Assembly: GCA_030407315.1 (NCBI GenBank)
Contig: JALQPE010001688.1
Location: 434,001-498,000, forward strand
Direction of reading: 5' to 3'
Source of the DNA: Asparagopsis taxiformis
Lineage: Eukaryota; Rhodophyta; Florideophyceae; Bonnemaisoniales; Bonnemaisoniaceae
DNA: 64,000 nucleotides
Numbering within the stretch: position 1 is the stretch's first letter; each line of letters starts with the position of its first letter. The translations under genes were made by a program, and so were the position numbers. Below the pieces are notes generated by a model. It was given only the letters and a program-made list of their open reading frames with translations. It was not told where the DNA came from and searched no databases. Of the stretch, positions 1-9,553 are shown one piece after another.

Positions 1-689
1 GCCAAAGCCTTGACAAAGGCATCATCCCTCGCCAGAGAAACGGCCTTCCTCAACATCTCTGGTACACGTTTTGCAACCGCTTCGCGTAACTGCGCTTCGA
101 AATCCACATCTTGACCATCGACCATATCAAACTCCTCGCAAGCTTCTACAAATCTTTCCTTCGCCTCCTCAGCGCCACGAATAGCCGGAGCTTCCCTTCT
201 CGCAAAATCGGTGACATCAGTCTGCAACTTCGATATAGTAGCTCTCAACGCCGTAGCTTCAATATCAGCATTACGCACAATCAATTGTGCGCAATCGGCC
301 AGAAAGACCGACTTGCTCTGAAAGGCTGTCACGGCATCCGACCAAGCACGAACCACCGGGCTCTTCCAGCGGCCAATGAGGTCCTTATCCGGGCCGGCAT
401 TCCATTGCGGAGGCGCTTCAGGCGACGCGAGGGCATCGCGGACGTCGAGTACGCGAAAGTAGTTGAGATTGTAGTGCGGGGGGAGTGAGTCGATTTTGAG
501 TGTTTGTTTGGCGGACGGTGGCGTTGCTGCCAATGCTACGCGAACGAGTGCACGCGCCGATTTGAGAAGTACATGCCAGTTGCGAGGAATTCTTCGACGG
601 TCAATTAGCCAGTCGAGGAACTTTGCATAATCGATATCGATGGGTAGCTCCTCCTCTGCAACTGGTTGCGATTGGATTTGTTGGACCAT
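1..689 (-). CDS. CDK5RAP3/C53-like UFMylation adaptor, partial (3' end off the left edge)
   Basis: Reading the minus strand from ATG at 689 gives 229 residues open to the window edge. The N-terminus matches the CDK5RAP3 (C53/LZAP) family: a short acidic lead, then IDIDYAKFLDWLIDRRRIP, then YFRVLDVRDAL, IGRWKSPVVRAWSDA and ADCAQLIVRNADIE, in the family's order and spacing, followed by a helical coiled-coil-like stretch. In the family, CDK5RAP3 partners UFL1 and DDRGK1 at the ER to direct UFM1 conjugation to ribosomes and acts in ER-phagy. No in-frame ATG lies upstream nearby, and the homology starts just after this ATG. The central shuffled-AIM region and C-terminus are outside the window, so UFM1 or ATG8 binding cannot be judged. 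Family assignment is from remembered motifs, not a search. Confidence 0.85.
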   Translation of the reverse strand, partial: MVQQIQSQPVAEEELPIDIDYAKFLDWLIDRRRIPRNWHVLLKSARALVRVALAATPPSAKQTLKIDSLPPHYNLNYFRVLDVRDALASPEAPPQWNAGPDKDLIGRWKSPVVRAWSDAVTAFQSKSVFLADCAQLIVRNADIEATALRATISKLQTDVTDFARREAPAIRGAEEAKERFVEACEEFDMVDGQDVDFEAQLREAVAKRVPEMLRKAVSLARDDAFVKAL

Positions 690-3467
690 TTTGTTTTTCG
701 GTGACGTTTCGGTCGCGAATTGGACTGACTGAGACTGGGCGTATGATGCGCGCCATTCGGGAGCAAGGTGGAAAAGCAGAGGGAGTGAGCAAGTTGGTTG
801 TTGGCTTGTACACGTGTCAGTTTTGTTTGGACTGGGAAGAAATTTTCGATGCGTTTTTGTGTATGTGGTCCACGGGTAGGTCCGGCTGGACCGAAGTGAT
901 TGATGGCGTTTTCCGATAAGTGAATGATATTTTGAAAGAATTTCAAGGCTTTCGCTTGATCCAGTCGCTGCTCGGCAGACACTTTGATAGTGAACAGGAC
1001 AAGTCTAAATGGTCGAGTGAATCAAATTAGTCTTTCGCTTACAAGATGTTACGAGAAAAACAAAGGCAGCGTCTCACCCTGGTCAGCATCTGTCCGATAA
1101 AAGGACAGGTATCGAGACTGTCTTTTCGCACTCTTGCGCATTTGTGCTTCCATTTCTACAACAAAAGTCTAGAAGCCGTGACGCTGACGCTGCCGTTCGA
1201 GTAGCACATCCAAGAGGAACATCCTTTTTGTGTACGTTGGCAGATTACAGAAAGGTGATAGTACACGAGATTGAGACTGTTCATGTTGTTATCCTCTGCA
1301 GACTTACAGCGATTTGAATTGGAAGGCTGACTGCTTTGAAATTCACCGCAATATATGTTACAAAACAGTCGTGATCCTTCAATGTCTTGCTATGCCTCGA
1401 GTCAATTCACTATGGATCGCGGTGTCGTGCGCACAGTGCGTTGCTGACAATGAATCTATGTAAAGCGATGATGAGTCTAAAATGTACGTCTGTAAAATAG
1501 AAATAGATTTTGTTGCACAGGGAGTGGTGCTGTGGTATACAGCTCCTGCATCTGAGATTTATTTTCAGCACAGCGATTGGACGATTACAGATTCCATTTT
1601 CATTTCAAATGAATACCTTTTGCGACAGTGCTCCCTTCACATATCAATTTTTTCCCACATGTCGGCCACCAGTGCTATCCCAGAGGACACAGTGTAAGAC
1701 TTTCCAGCATACTTCTGCCGGCTCAACACATGAATGGCGAATATGTTGGAGTATATTTCATGTTACTCTTTGGTCGTGTAGCGCTATACACATGTGGAAC
1801 ACATGAATTAAAGGAAATGTTCCACCTGGATGCGCAACGTTGTCTAACTGGAATTACGGAACAAGTTGACCTGGTCATGTGACATAAAGCGTTGCCAACG
1901 ACTGCCCACAAGTGCAGATGTTGAGCTCTGGTTGCCGGCCTTTGTGCGTGAATGGGCGCATCATCACGTCGAACCGGTGGTACTGTCAGTGAGGTAGCTG
2001 GCGATAGCGGAATGCGTTCGCAAACTACTGGCGGTAGTGTCGTCGTTCATATGCGCCTTCTTGCATGGCCTTGTATGTTATGTACATGCACCTGGTGTGA
2101 TCCAAGTCACCGCTAACGAAACGCCATCCACAAGTACTAATGGCACGGGCCACGTCACGTGGAAACTCATGACGTATCCAGATGAACCAATCACTACAAA
2201 TCATACAGTGTGAAAAGTAACGGAAAAACTAAAATTCGAACTGCGCATGTCAAATTGCATGTCTTGTATCATACGAGCAGCAAGTTTCGCATCCGCAAGA
2301 TGGAACAGTTGCGTGGCATATCACCAGCTCATGTCACGCGTGACAGGGCGAGAAAGGTCAGTCGCCGTCGCCACTCCCGCACAACCTGGAGCTACGAGAT
2401 GAGGCGACAAGAGCTTGCAATTTGTCCAAAGCTCGACATCCTCGTTTTGCCTTCTCCGCACACCTCGAATGCACACGAGGCGCTCACTGGAGGCTCCTCG
2501 TAAGCATGTGACTCATAGACAAGGTCAGCACACCGCCGGCGCTTGAAGAGCACACGTGTACAAGTGGCTTTACGCGTATCGTGTGATGACAAATGATGCA
2601 GACAGTATGTATGGTGCATGGCGGGGCGGGGCGGGGCGGGGCTCGCATTTCATGACTGGTGTGCCCCTGTCGCGAGCTGATTTTGTGCGGCATACGGCCC
2701 GGCACTGGATGCGGTCCAGCACGAGCGGCGGGCGATCGGTCGGCGCGCATCGGATGAGAAAATTGTTTCAAACTGGCGCGTGACGGGCCATGCTCTGCTA
2801 GCGCAGCCAAAGCATGGTGTTACGAAGCGCTTAGTGCAGTGCAAGGGGCCTATCAATATACACTGGGCTCCGCCTTGGAAAAGAGTGTGATAGTCTCTTC
2901 GCGAACCGTGTGGCCGTTATGCTGGTGAGGTATGAGTGCGCGAGAAGCAATGGAAAAATGAAAATATTTTGAGATACAGCCTGGATTAAACGAAATTTTA
3001 ACCTCGAGTGTGGCCAGCACTGCCGTGTGGTTGTGCTTGGCTGTGCTCGGCGCGCAATGTGTGCGCACCCCCTCGTTTGACACTCTTGCGCTGCACCTGC
3101 GCCCGTCCCGCGCAGAGCAGCGCAACGCAGCGCACGGCTGCCCCGCCCCCGCCCCACCGCGTTGTAGCAAATTCCATATTATTGTACATTGCGCTCGGTA
3201 GCCGCTGTCGAATCTGCATTTTACACCTCCTCTGGCTGCCCCGTCCCGCACCTCGCTCCAAGCATCCATCATTTCATCTGTCCATTCCCTGCTTTTCCAA
3301 CCAATTTAGTACAAGAACACAACACAGCACAGCACAGCTCTTCGCTACACCGCACTGCCCCGTCCGACCGTAGAGCGACTACCTTGCCACCCACACCGCC
3401 CTCTACTCTACCCACCCACCCACTCTCCCCAGCACATCTCCGTCTCCACCGCGCGTTGACAATCACA
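690..3467. other. Intergenic region, no supported gene
   Basis: This 2.8-kb stretch separates the divergent CDK5RAP3-like and SAP30-like genes. Open frames are short (under 140 codons), overlap one another on both strands and resemble nothing I recognise. A 52-codon frame at 1046-1204 is the only compact candidate and has no support. I saw no tRNA or snRNA. The last 100 bases before 3468 are strongly C/T-rich, like a 5' leader or promoter, and a G-tract lies at 2621. Confidence 0.5.
2621..2641 (+). repeat. Tandem GCGGG tract (possible G-quadruplex or GC-box)
   Basis: Four head-to-tail GCGGG units give four runs of four G separated by single C's. This fits the G-quadruplex consensus and also looks like stacked GC-boxes. 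It lies about 830 bp upstream of the SAP30-like ATG. A function is inference only. Confidence 0.6.
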
Positions 3468-3867
3468 ATGACGAGCGCTAAGCGAGCAAACGCCAAGCCA
3501 GCACCCAAGGGCGACTCTAAAACGCTCAAAACCGTACGTATCCAATCGCACCCATGCGTATGACGCGCGAGCCATCCGTTGCGCATGCCACTAACCGTCC
3601 GACGTTTCGCACGTGCAGTATGTCGATCTGTCCAAACTCCGCAAGACGAGTCTGAAGCGGTACAAGAAACACTTCAATCTGGACGTCAAGGCCGACTCTA
3701 AAACGGAGCTTCTCGAAGCGGTGTGTCGTCATTTTGCACAAATGCCTGTTCGAGAGGCGGATGTAGCTCTTGAATTCCACAACTTTGCGCGCACACTGCG
3801 CGGCAAACGATCATTGGCAGCGGACAGTCCATTTGACATTCATAGCGCAGCGGCTGCCGGGCGGTAG
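3468..3867 (+). CDS. SAP30-like, Sin3-binding subunit of the histone deacetylase complex
   Basis: Exon 1 is 3468-3533 and exon 2 is 3619-3867. The 85-bp intron (GTACGT..GCAG, with CTAAC inside) is phase 0. The protein is 104 residues. After a basic 22-residue lead, exon 2 opens with YVDLSKLRKTSLKRYKKHF, continues to LLEAVCRHFAQMPV and ends with a helix containing ALEFHNFARTL. This is the SAP30 Sin3-binding domain (VDLSKL..LRRYKRHF..L...V.RHF..IPV) almost to the end of the protein. In animals and yeast this domain docks SAP30 on the PAH3/HID region of SIN3 and stabilises Rpd3/HDAC complexes. The animal N-terminal zinc finger is absent, as in short plant and protist forms. Action in nuclear chromatin silencing is inferred from the family. 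Confidence 0.85.
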
Positions 3868-4512
3868 TGGCTGCTATCGGCCAGCTCTGGCCAGCCGTTG
3901 TGTAACTTTATATTTTGGGACAGGGGAAGAGGCTGCATGATGAGCACCACTATGCTACTATGTTGTACCTAGCTAGTGATAAACGTTTTTGCAGCAGCAG
4001 CACCGGGCTTTGCGCGCAGATGATGTGATGTAGTTAGGGAGATGTTGCGACGTCGGCGACGGGCTACGCGGAAAGCGTGTGCCAATGAGTGGCAACCAAA
4101 GCGGGCGGATGGGTGGTGCAGCAGTTGGAAGAGGCAGGGAGGAGCGCCGTGTGCAAAGTGGCCGCCTGGCGCCAAGCCAATTGATGGAATTGGAGGATGC
4201 AGTATGATGGAAGCTGGCGTCCTTGTCCGCACTCCTGGCTACCGCTGGTGTGGACAGTGTGCGCATGACGCTACGATTGCATTGGTCGCTATCGTCACGC
4301 CATTGCACAACGCATGTCGTGGAAGGTGCAGTGCGTGAGAATCAACATGGCAGTGTCAGTCCACAATTTATCATAGTGATTTAGGCGGTATCTAAACGTT
4401 TCAAACGTGCTCTCCAATTGATACAACTCGCGTCCGCAATGCGCAGTCGACTCGGGCCATGTCACGCACCTTCTCTGTAAGCCGTTTCAATTTTACACAT
4501 GTCAACGCTGTA
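3868..4512. other. Intergenic region between convergent genes
   Basis: The region lies between the stops of the SAP30-like gene and mL53. Short frames on both strands have no recognisable product. It should hold both 3' UTRs. I see nothing else. Confidence 0.5.
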
Positions 4513-5039
4513 CTAGAGTCCCAATTTTCTCGCTCGTTGCGCACGCAATTCGTCGAAAGGGTTTTTGGAATCCGACTTTCTCCAACGAGCCACTCGCTCT
4601 ACTTCGTCGATGATATCAACGATCTTCATTCCGCTCGGCGCGATTTCCTGCTCAAATCCATCCGCTGTGTGACCGCATGTGTTAGAAATTTGTAGCCAAA
4701 CATCCACCGTTTTGTCGCGTTAACCTACTGTATTTCAACTTGATATGCGCTGTTCCATAGTCTTCAACCAGCTTGAGATCCACCGTTAGTTTCGGATTGG
4801 ACTTGCGCACTGTCGGCGTTCGAACCCTTCTCAGAAACTCTCTAAGGTGTCATGCATACAACCTGTTAGCACTAGAAAGTACCATTTATTCGCCACTCTT
4901 TGCTGTTGTCTTTTGTGACGTACCGTGCAGTCGTAGATCGGTGATCAAACGGATTTAGTCTCACTTCAACACGAGAAAGCGGCTTGAATAGCTCTTTCGC
5001 TGTTCGACCGGCTGCTACAGCCCGCACTAGCTGCCCCAT
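4513..5039 (-). CDS. Mitochondrial large-subunit ribosomal protein mL53
   Basis: The gene is visible only after splicing. Exons on the minus strand are 5039-4924, 4841-4729 and 4664-4513. Both introns (82 and 64 bp) have GT..AG ends and CTAAC branch sites. The product is 126 residues. Residues 21-50 read LSRVEVRLNPFDHRS..AREFLRR and continue with KSNPKLTVDLKLVED, which matches plant and animal mL53 (LSKVRIEFNALDPR...FL...ESNP). The fold is thioredoxin-like and non-catalytic, and the protein sits at the L7/L12 stalk side of the mitoribosome. The C-terminus is extended and Arg/Lys-rich (DELRAQRARKLGL). The N-terminal segment MGQLVRAVAAGRTAKELFK is basic and may act in mitochondrial import. Phases agree at every junction. 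Confidence 0.8.
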
Positions 5040-5450
5040 CGCGCTCCTCACTGTATGCTGCGCGTGAACGAGTGTGGTCCTTGCCTCTTCGTCGTTCCGC
5101 GTACGATGCGTTGATGAGATTGGCGCGGGCGACTCGAGAAATTATACACGTGGCGCTTTTTTGAAAGATTTCCAAAGTGTTGAAACATTCCAAAATATTT
5201 ACCTCGGCTGCACTCCACTCGATTGTTATTCGGAAAACATCCAGCAATGTCCGTGACGAGATAAAGGTGGGCAATGACAGGACAACAGTTGAAGGTATGC
5301 AATGCATCGTATGCATGCATGGAGCAACAAGTCGTCGTCCAAAAAGGGATCGCTGTTCCGTTACGATTCGATGCTTGACAAGCCACCGCATGTCCCTATG
5401 TTACCGGGGAACAGTTCCTCCTGTTTGCTCATTCTACCCCCGTCTGAACA
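5040..5450. promoter_or_regulatory. Divergent promoter region of mL53 and ALG10
   Basis: A 411-bp spacer separates the two start codons, which point away from each other. No TATA box or known site stands out. The minus-strand frames here run into the mL53 leader and look non-coding. Confidence 0.4.
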
Positions 5451-6905
5451 ATGGTGCGAAATCTCGCATCAACACCCATGCTTCATGTCACGTTTGCGGC
5501 GAGCTTCCTGATCCTCTGTCACTTTTGGCTCAACTTGAGACAGCCCAAGCCGTATATGGACGAGCTGTTCCATGTGCCGCAGGCGCGACACTTTTGCCGT
5601 GCTGTCGTTCACGGGACCTGGCCATCATACCATCCGGCAATAACAACATTACCAGGTGTCTACATTCTCAGCGCGACCATTGCCGTTATTTCTCGATCAG
5701 AAGTCGCGTGTGAAACAAGATGGCTGCGTGCGTTGTCCGCAACCATGGCATTGGTCTGTCTGCCGCTATTGGCGCAAATTATCGCACTGCTCAGAGCTCG
5801 ATGGCAGCTGTTGCAAGCCGTCGAAAGAAACGATGAACCACGCTCGGGCAGCAATGCGCTAATTGTCCAGACCTCCGATTGGTCACTGGCGTTGATCCTT
5901 TGGTTGAACCCTGTCTTTCTATTCTACAGCCATTTGTACTATACCGATACGTCCGCCATGGCGTGGATGTTGCTTACATGGCGTTTATCACTGAAAGGGC
6001 ACAATATGGCATCCGCATTGGCTGGTTTTGCAGCTAGTCTTACACGTCAGACTAATATGATATGGCACGCCTTCATTGTCGTGGACTATGCCATCTATAC
6101 CGTTGCGATGAATCCGCACATGCCCATACATGTTTTGCCAGCCCTTTCGTTCGCGGCACGTGACCTTCTTCCGCGAATTTGGGCGCACATATGCGCCGGT
6201 GTGATATACATTCTCTTCCTCATCATCAATGGCGGAGTTGTTCTCGGAGACAGGGAAAACCATACATTTTCGTTACATTACGCCATGTTAGCATACTTTC
6301 TCGGTTTTCACGCCATATCACATCTCCCGTTTCAGCTGCACCAGCTACGCGAGATTGCGGGCAGTCTAAAAAGACGCCTCGATCCAATCACAACCAGCCT
6401 ACTCGCGGGCGCATATGTTGCTATCATTGGGGCAGTGCAAGCGACCGGCGACAAAGTCCATGGCTTCATCCTCGCTGACAATCGTCACTACACATTCTAC
6501 ATCTACAAACGCTGGTTGCTGCGATCGCACGCGCACAGATTGGTCATCACGCCGCTGTACATGTGGACAATACTCAGCTGCTATGCGGAAACGGGCGTAT
6601 CGTGCGCGAGACAAGTCTGCGAACCGGTACTCGACGGTGTGGTACTAATGTGCGCGGCAGTTACATTGGTACCATCGCTGCTTCTCGAGCCGCGCTACTT
6701 TGTGATAGGATCGACACTGCTGAGCGTGCGAAGACTAGCGCGCATGCAAACGCGCTGCTGCTCGCCGCGCATGATGACATGGGTGTGCGCGGCGTTAACG
6801 GCTGTTAACGTTGCGCTGGTGTTTGTGTTTTCGGAAATGTCGTTTGCGAGAGCGGCGGATGCGCACATGCCTATTGATGACTCGCCGGGTAGATTTATGT
6901 TCTGA
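5451..6905 (+). CDS. ALG10: ALG10/DIE2 dolichyl-P-glucose alpha-1,2-glucosyltransferase
   Basis: A single exon encodes 484 residues, close to the family's usual 440-480. Family signatures are clear: KPYMDELFHVPQARHFC near residue 32 with the acidic pair of a GT-C transferase, TTLPGVYILSA, RQTNMIWHAFI, FILADNRHYTFYIYKRW near residue 340 and LEPRYFVIG near 425. Hydrophobic segments alternate with short loops throughout, as expected for an ER membrane enzyme with many spans. ALG10 adds the third and last glucose to the lipid-linked Glc2Man9GlcNAc2 precursor in the ER lumen, completing the oligosaccharide for efficient N-glycosylation. The ATG at 5451 is the first sensible start, ahead of the first membrane segment. 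Confidence 0.92.
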   Translation: MVRNLASTPMLHVTFAASFLILCHFWLNLRQPKPYMDELFHVPQARHFCRAVVHGTWPSYHPAITTLPGVYILSATIAVISRSEVACETRWLRALSATMALVCLPLLAQIIALLRARWQLLQAVERNDEPRSGSNALIVQTSDWSLALILWLNPVFLFYSHLYYTDTSAMAWMLLTWRLSLKGHNMASALAGFAASLTRQTNMIWHAFIVVDYAIYTVAMNPHMPIHVLPALSFAARDLLPRIWAHICAGVIYILFLIINGGVVLGDRENHTFSLHYAMLAYFLGFHAISHLPFQLHQLREIAGSLKRRLDPITTSLLAGAYVAIIGAVQATGDKVHGFILADNRHYTFYIYKRWLLRSHAHRLVITPLYMWTILSCYAETGVSCARQVCEPVLDGVVLMCAAVTLVPSLLLEPRYFVIGSTLLSVRRLARMQTRCCSPRMMTWVCAALTAVNVALVFVFSEMSFARAADAHMPIDDSPGRFMF

Positions 6906-7186
6906 AGCGACGAGTCATTGCTGTCGCAAATGGAGAAATACAGTAACATATCTCGTTCAAAATACGTGGATTTGCATGTCTGGAATGTGCAATCCAGAGT
7001 TATCAGCTGATTTCACATTTTTTCGCATCACTTCAACTGCGCACGTCATACTACCCCCTTTTAAGTACGCTTGGATACCACAACTTGTGTTCAACTCATG
7101 AGCATCGCGATTCCCGTGCAGACACATCTTCCACAAGTTTTCAAGAAAACGACCCCACATCTCTTCTGCGACCACGTAGTTTAAAC

Positions 7187-9114
7187 ATGCCCAAAAGCAC
7201 AGCCAGCACCATTCAAATCATCCATTAGTAAGTTGCATCAAGCTTTTCATTTCATCAACGCTGTTTCAAACCGCCTCTCTGACATCATCCACCTTCCTCC
7301 ATTACCAACGGAACAAAGTAACGATGTCTACAATATTGATGTAGCGCTGCGAGAGCCAGTGGGCGGTGCAGCTAGATTCATCACTGCAATTCAGCAAACA
7401 GTGCAGAAACATGATGGTGAAAATCTGATTTTGTTCTCTGGTGACGCATTCTCACCTGCTCCGCTCACCACAATCACCAAAGGTGCAGAGATACCGCCCC
7501 TGTTGAACGCTACAAACATCGATGTTGCTTGTATTGGTACGAGAATTTCTTCAATCACAATCCTCCATCCTCATTTATGTTTCCGTTTTTCTGACTCAAT
7601 CCGTCCTCTCATCTATCACAGGCAATCATGAGCTGGATAACGGTCAAGCTGTTTTGCGTGAAAGACTCTCGGAAACAAACTTCCCCTGGGTATGTTCAAA
7701 CGTTCGTTGGAAAAATACCAATCTTCCGCTCGGCACAGGATGTACATATCATGTACTAGAGCGCGGCGGTATCCGCTTTGGCTTTATTGGACTAGCACCC
7801 TATGATTGGCTATCCACGCTAGATAAATTGACTATCGATGACTTCTATTACGAAGACTTCTGCCAAGCCGCAGATAGAATCTCTCCTATTTTGCGTGAAC
7901 AGCACAACTGTCACTTCATTATCGCTTTGACGCACATGCGTCAAAGCGACGATGAAGTGCTTGCACGCAATGCCAAAGATATTGATCTCATCCTCGGCGG
8001 GCACGAGCACGTCTTAATATTGAAGAACATCAATAATCGATGGACCGTCAAGTCTGGCACAGATTTCAAAGTGCGTCATGCAGCATGTCCCTCAACAATA
8101 GATTCTATCTGCACCTATAAACTGACCTTGTGTATTCTCTCAATCGCATCGTATGCGGCTCTCTTTACCAGCATTTTTCTACAATCGATTTGAACGTTTC
8201 AGAACAAGGTCATATTTCGGTGCAGAAGCCTGTACACCATTTTGTCACAGCCGAGTATGACGAACATCCTGAATGGGCTGCATATGTGGAGAAGAATCTA
8301 TCATTGCTGGGTACCGCTCATCTTCGAGTTTTGGCGCATTCATCTCAAGATCTGGATGGACGGTTTTTATCCATTCGCACAAGAGAGACAGGACTGGGAA
8401 ATTTCATTTGCGATGTGAGTAAGTCTTTGCCACAATTCCGACTATTTTACTGCCAACCATTTCCCTCTTCACAAATCTAACTTCAGTGCACTTTCATCCA
8501 TGATCACCTCGCATTGACTGCTCTATCCACATGTAGTGACGGAATATCTCGGCGCCAAAATTGGTGTGTTAAACTCTGGTAGTTTCCGTTCCGACAGTGT
8601 TGAGCCGGAGGGGCCGGTGACAATTCAAACAATCAACACTATTCTACCGTTTCATGACCAAGCTGTGCTCGCCAAGTATAGTGGGGAGATGCTTCTAAAG
8701 GTGCTCGAAAACAGCGTCAGTGAATACCCAACACTGTCGGGAAGATTCCTACAAGTAAGTGGAATCCACTTTGAATTCGACCCAGCCAAACCTCCCGGAC
8801 AGCGGATTGATCCCACATCTGTTTTTTGCAGAAACGATAGTGGGGAAATGAAACAATTGGATAAAAGTCAAACATATGTTATGGCTCTCAAGACTTTCAT
8901 CTTTATCGGAAAGGAGGGATTTCCAGCTAGTGATGAATCCAATGTTCTGCAGCGTTCATGCACACGCATATCCGATATGATATCAGAATTTTTGATGGCG
9001 CGGTGCAGCGCGGCTGTTAATGGTGTGATCCCCAAGATTCACCCAAAGGTAGAAAATCGCATCAAGTGTCTCACACCGAGCAAGGACCTGTTGGAGGCAT
9101 ACGAACAAGATTGA
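7187..9114 (+). CDS. 5'-nucleotidase-family metallophosphatase (UshA/CD73 fold), five exons
   Basis: The gene model is join(7187-7227, 7319-7536, 7622-8070, 8172-8418, 8537-9114), 510 residues, with all phases consistent. The N-terminal metallophosphatase domain shows the metal-binding blocks in order: IQIIHYNDVYNID (junction of exons 1/2), LFSGDAFSP, GNHELDNG (junction of exons 2/3), ALTHMRQSDDE and LGGHEHV. The C-terminal 5_nucleotid_C domain begins near residue 320 with GVLNSGSFRSD and ends with the substrate loop FIGKEGFPAS. The first block carries Asn-Asp rather than the bacterial D-x-H. There is no signal peptide, so the enzyme is predicted to be intracellular, unlike secreted UshA or GPI-linked CD73. 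The substrate is not determinable: nucleotides or other phosphomonoesters are possible. The third acceptor (8171) was chosen because it keeps the frame and restores TDFKHFSTI; a second AG at 8202 breaks it. Confidence 0.85.
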
Positions 9115-9553
9115 TGACAACATTTGCTGAAAGCAATGTTTATTAGAATAAGAATTAGGGAAGCTCTTCATAAACACTTCTGCACAATGTCTCGCGGGCA
9201 AGTTTGAGAACGTTCAATAATACCGTGTCTACGGTTCTGCAACTTCTACTTGAGTATCGACAGCAGAAGGCAATGTTTGCTGTCTTGTTCTACTATGGGG
9301 ACGATTAGTATTACTAGATTTGGCACCACACCAGACGATATTAGTTCCGAGTTCAGCTTGAGTTTGTGCATTCCACGAGTCTTTGATGCAAACTTGTGCT
9401 TGATTTTCTGCAAGCAAGGATTTGTCAGGTACCGCAGCTTTCTATATATACTGCTTCTGAGAAGAGAGGCGTTTGACAAGGGTAGCATTTCTTCTGTATT
9501 TGCACTGGTTTCGAGCCTTTAGATTGACTCGGAGCTCGTCTACTCACAAAGCT
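9115..9553. other. Intergenic region between convergent genes
   Basis: A 439-bp A/T-richer stretch lies between two stops. An 80-codon minus frame is present without recognisable similarity. Nothing else was seen. Confidence 0.45.

Noticed and set aside
1046..1204. 52-codon plus-strand frame
   Set aside because: No similarity, no splice extension found and no supporting context; kept only as a remark in the intergenic entry.
8071..8202. Acceptor at 8202 for the third intron of the 5'-nucleotidase gene
   Set aside because: With the donor at 8071 it shifts the frame; the acceptor at 8171 keeps the frame and restores the family sequence after SGTDF.
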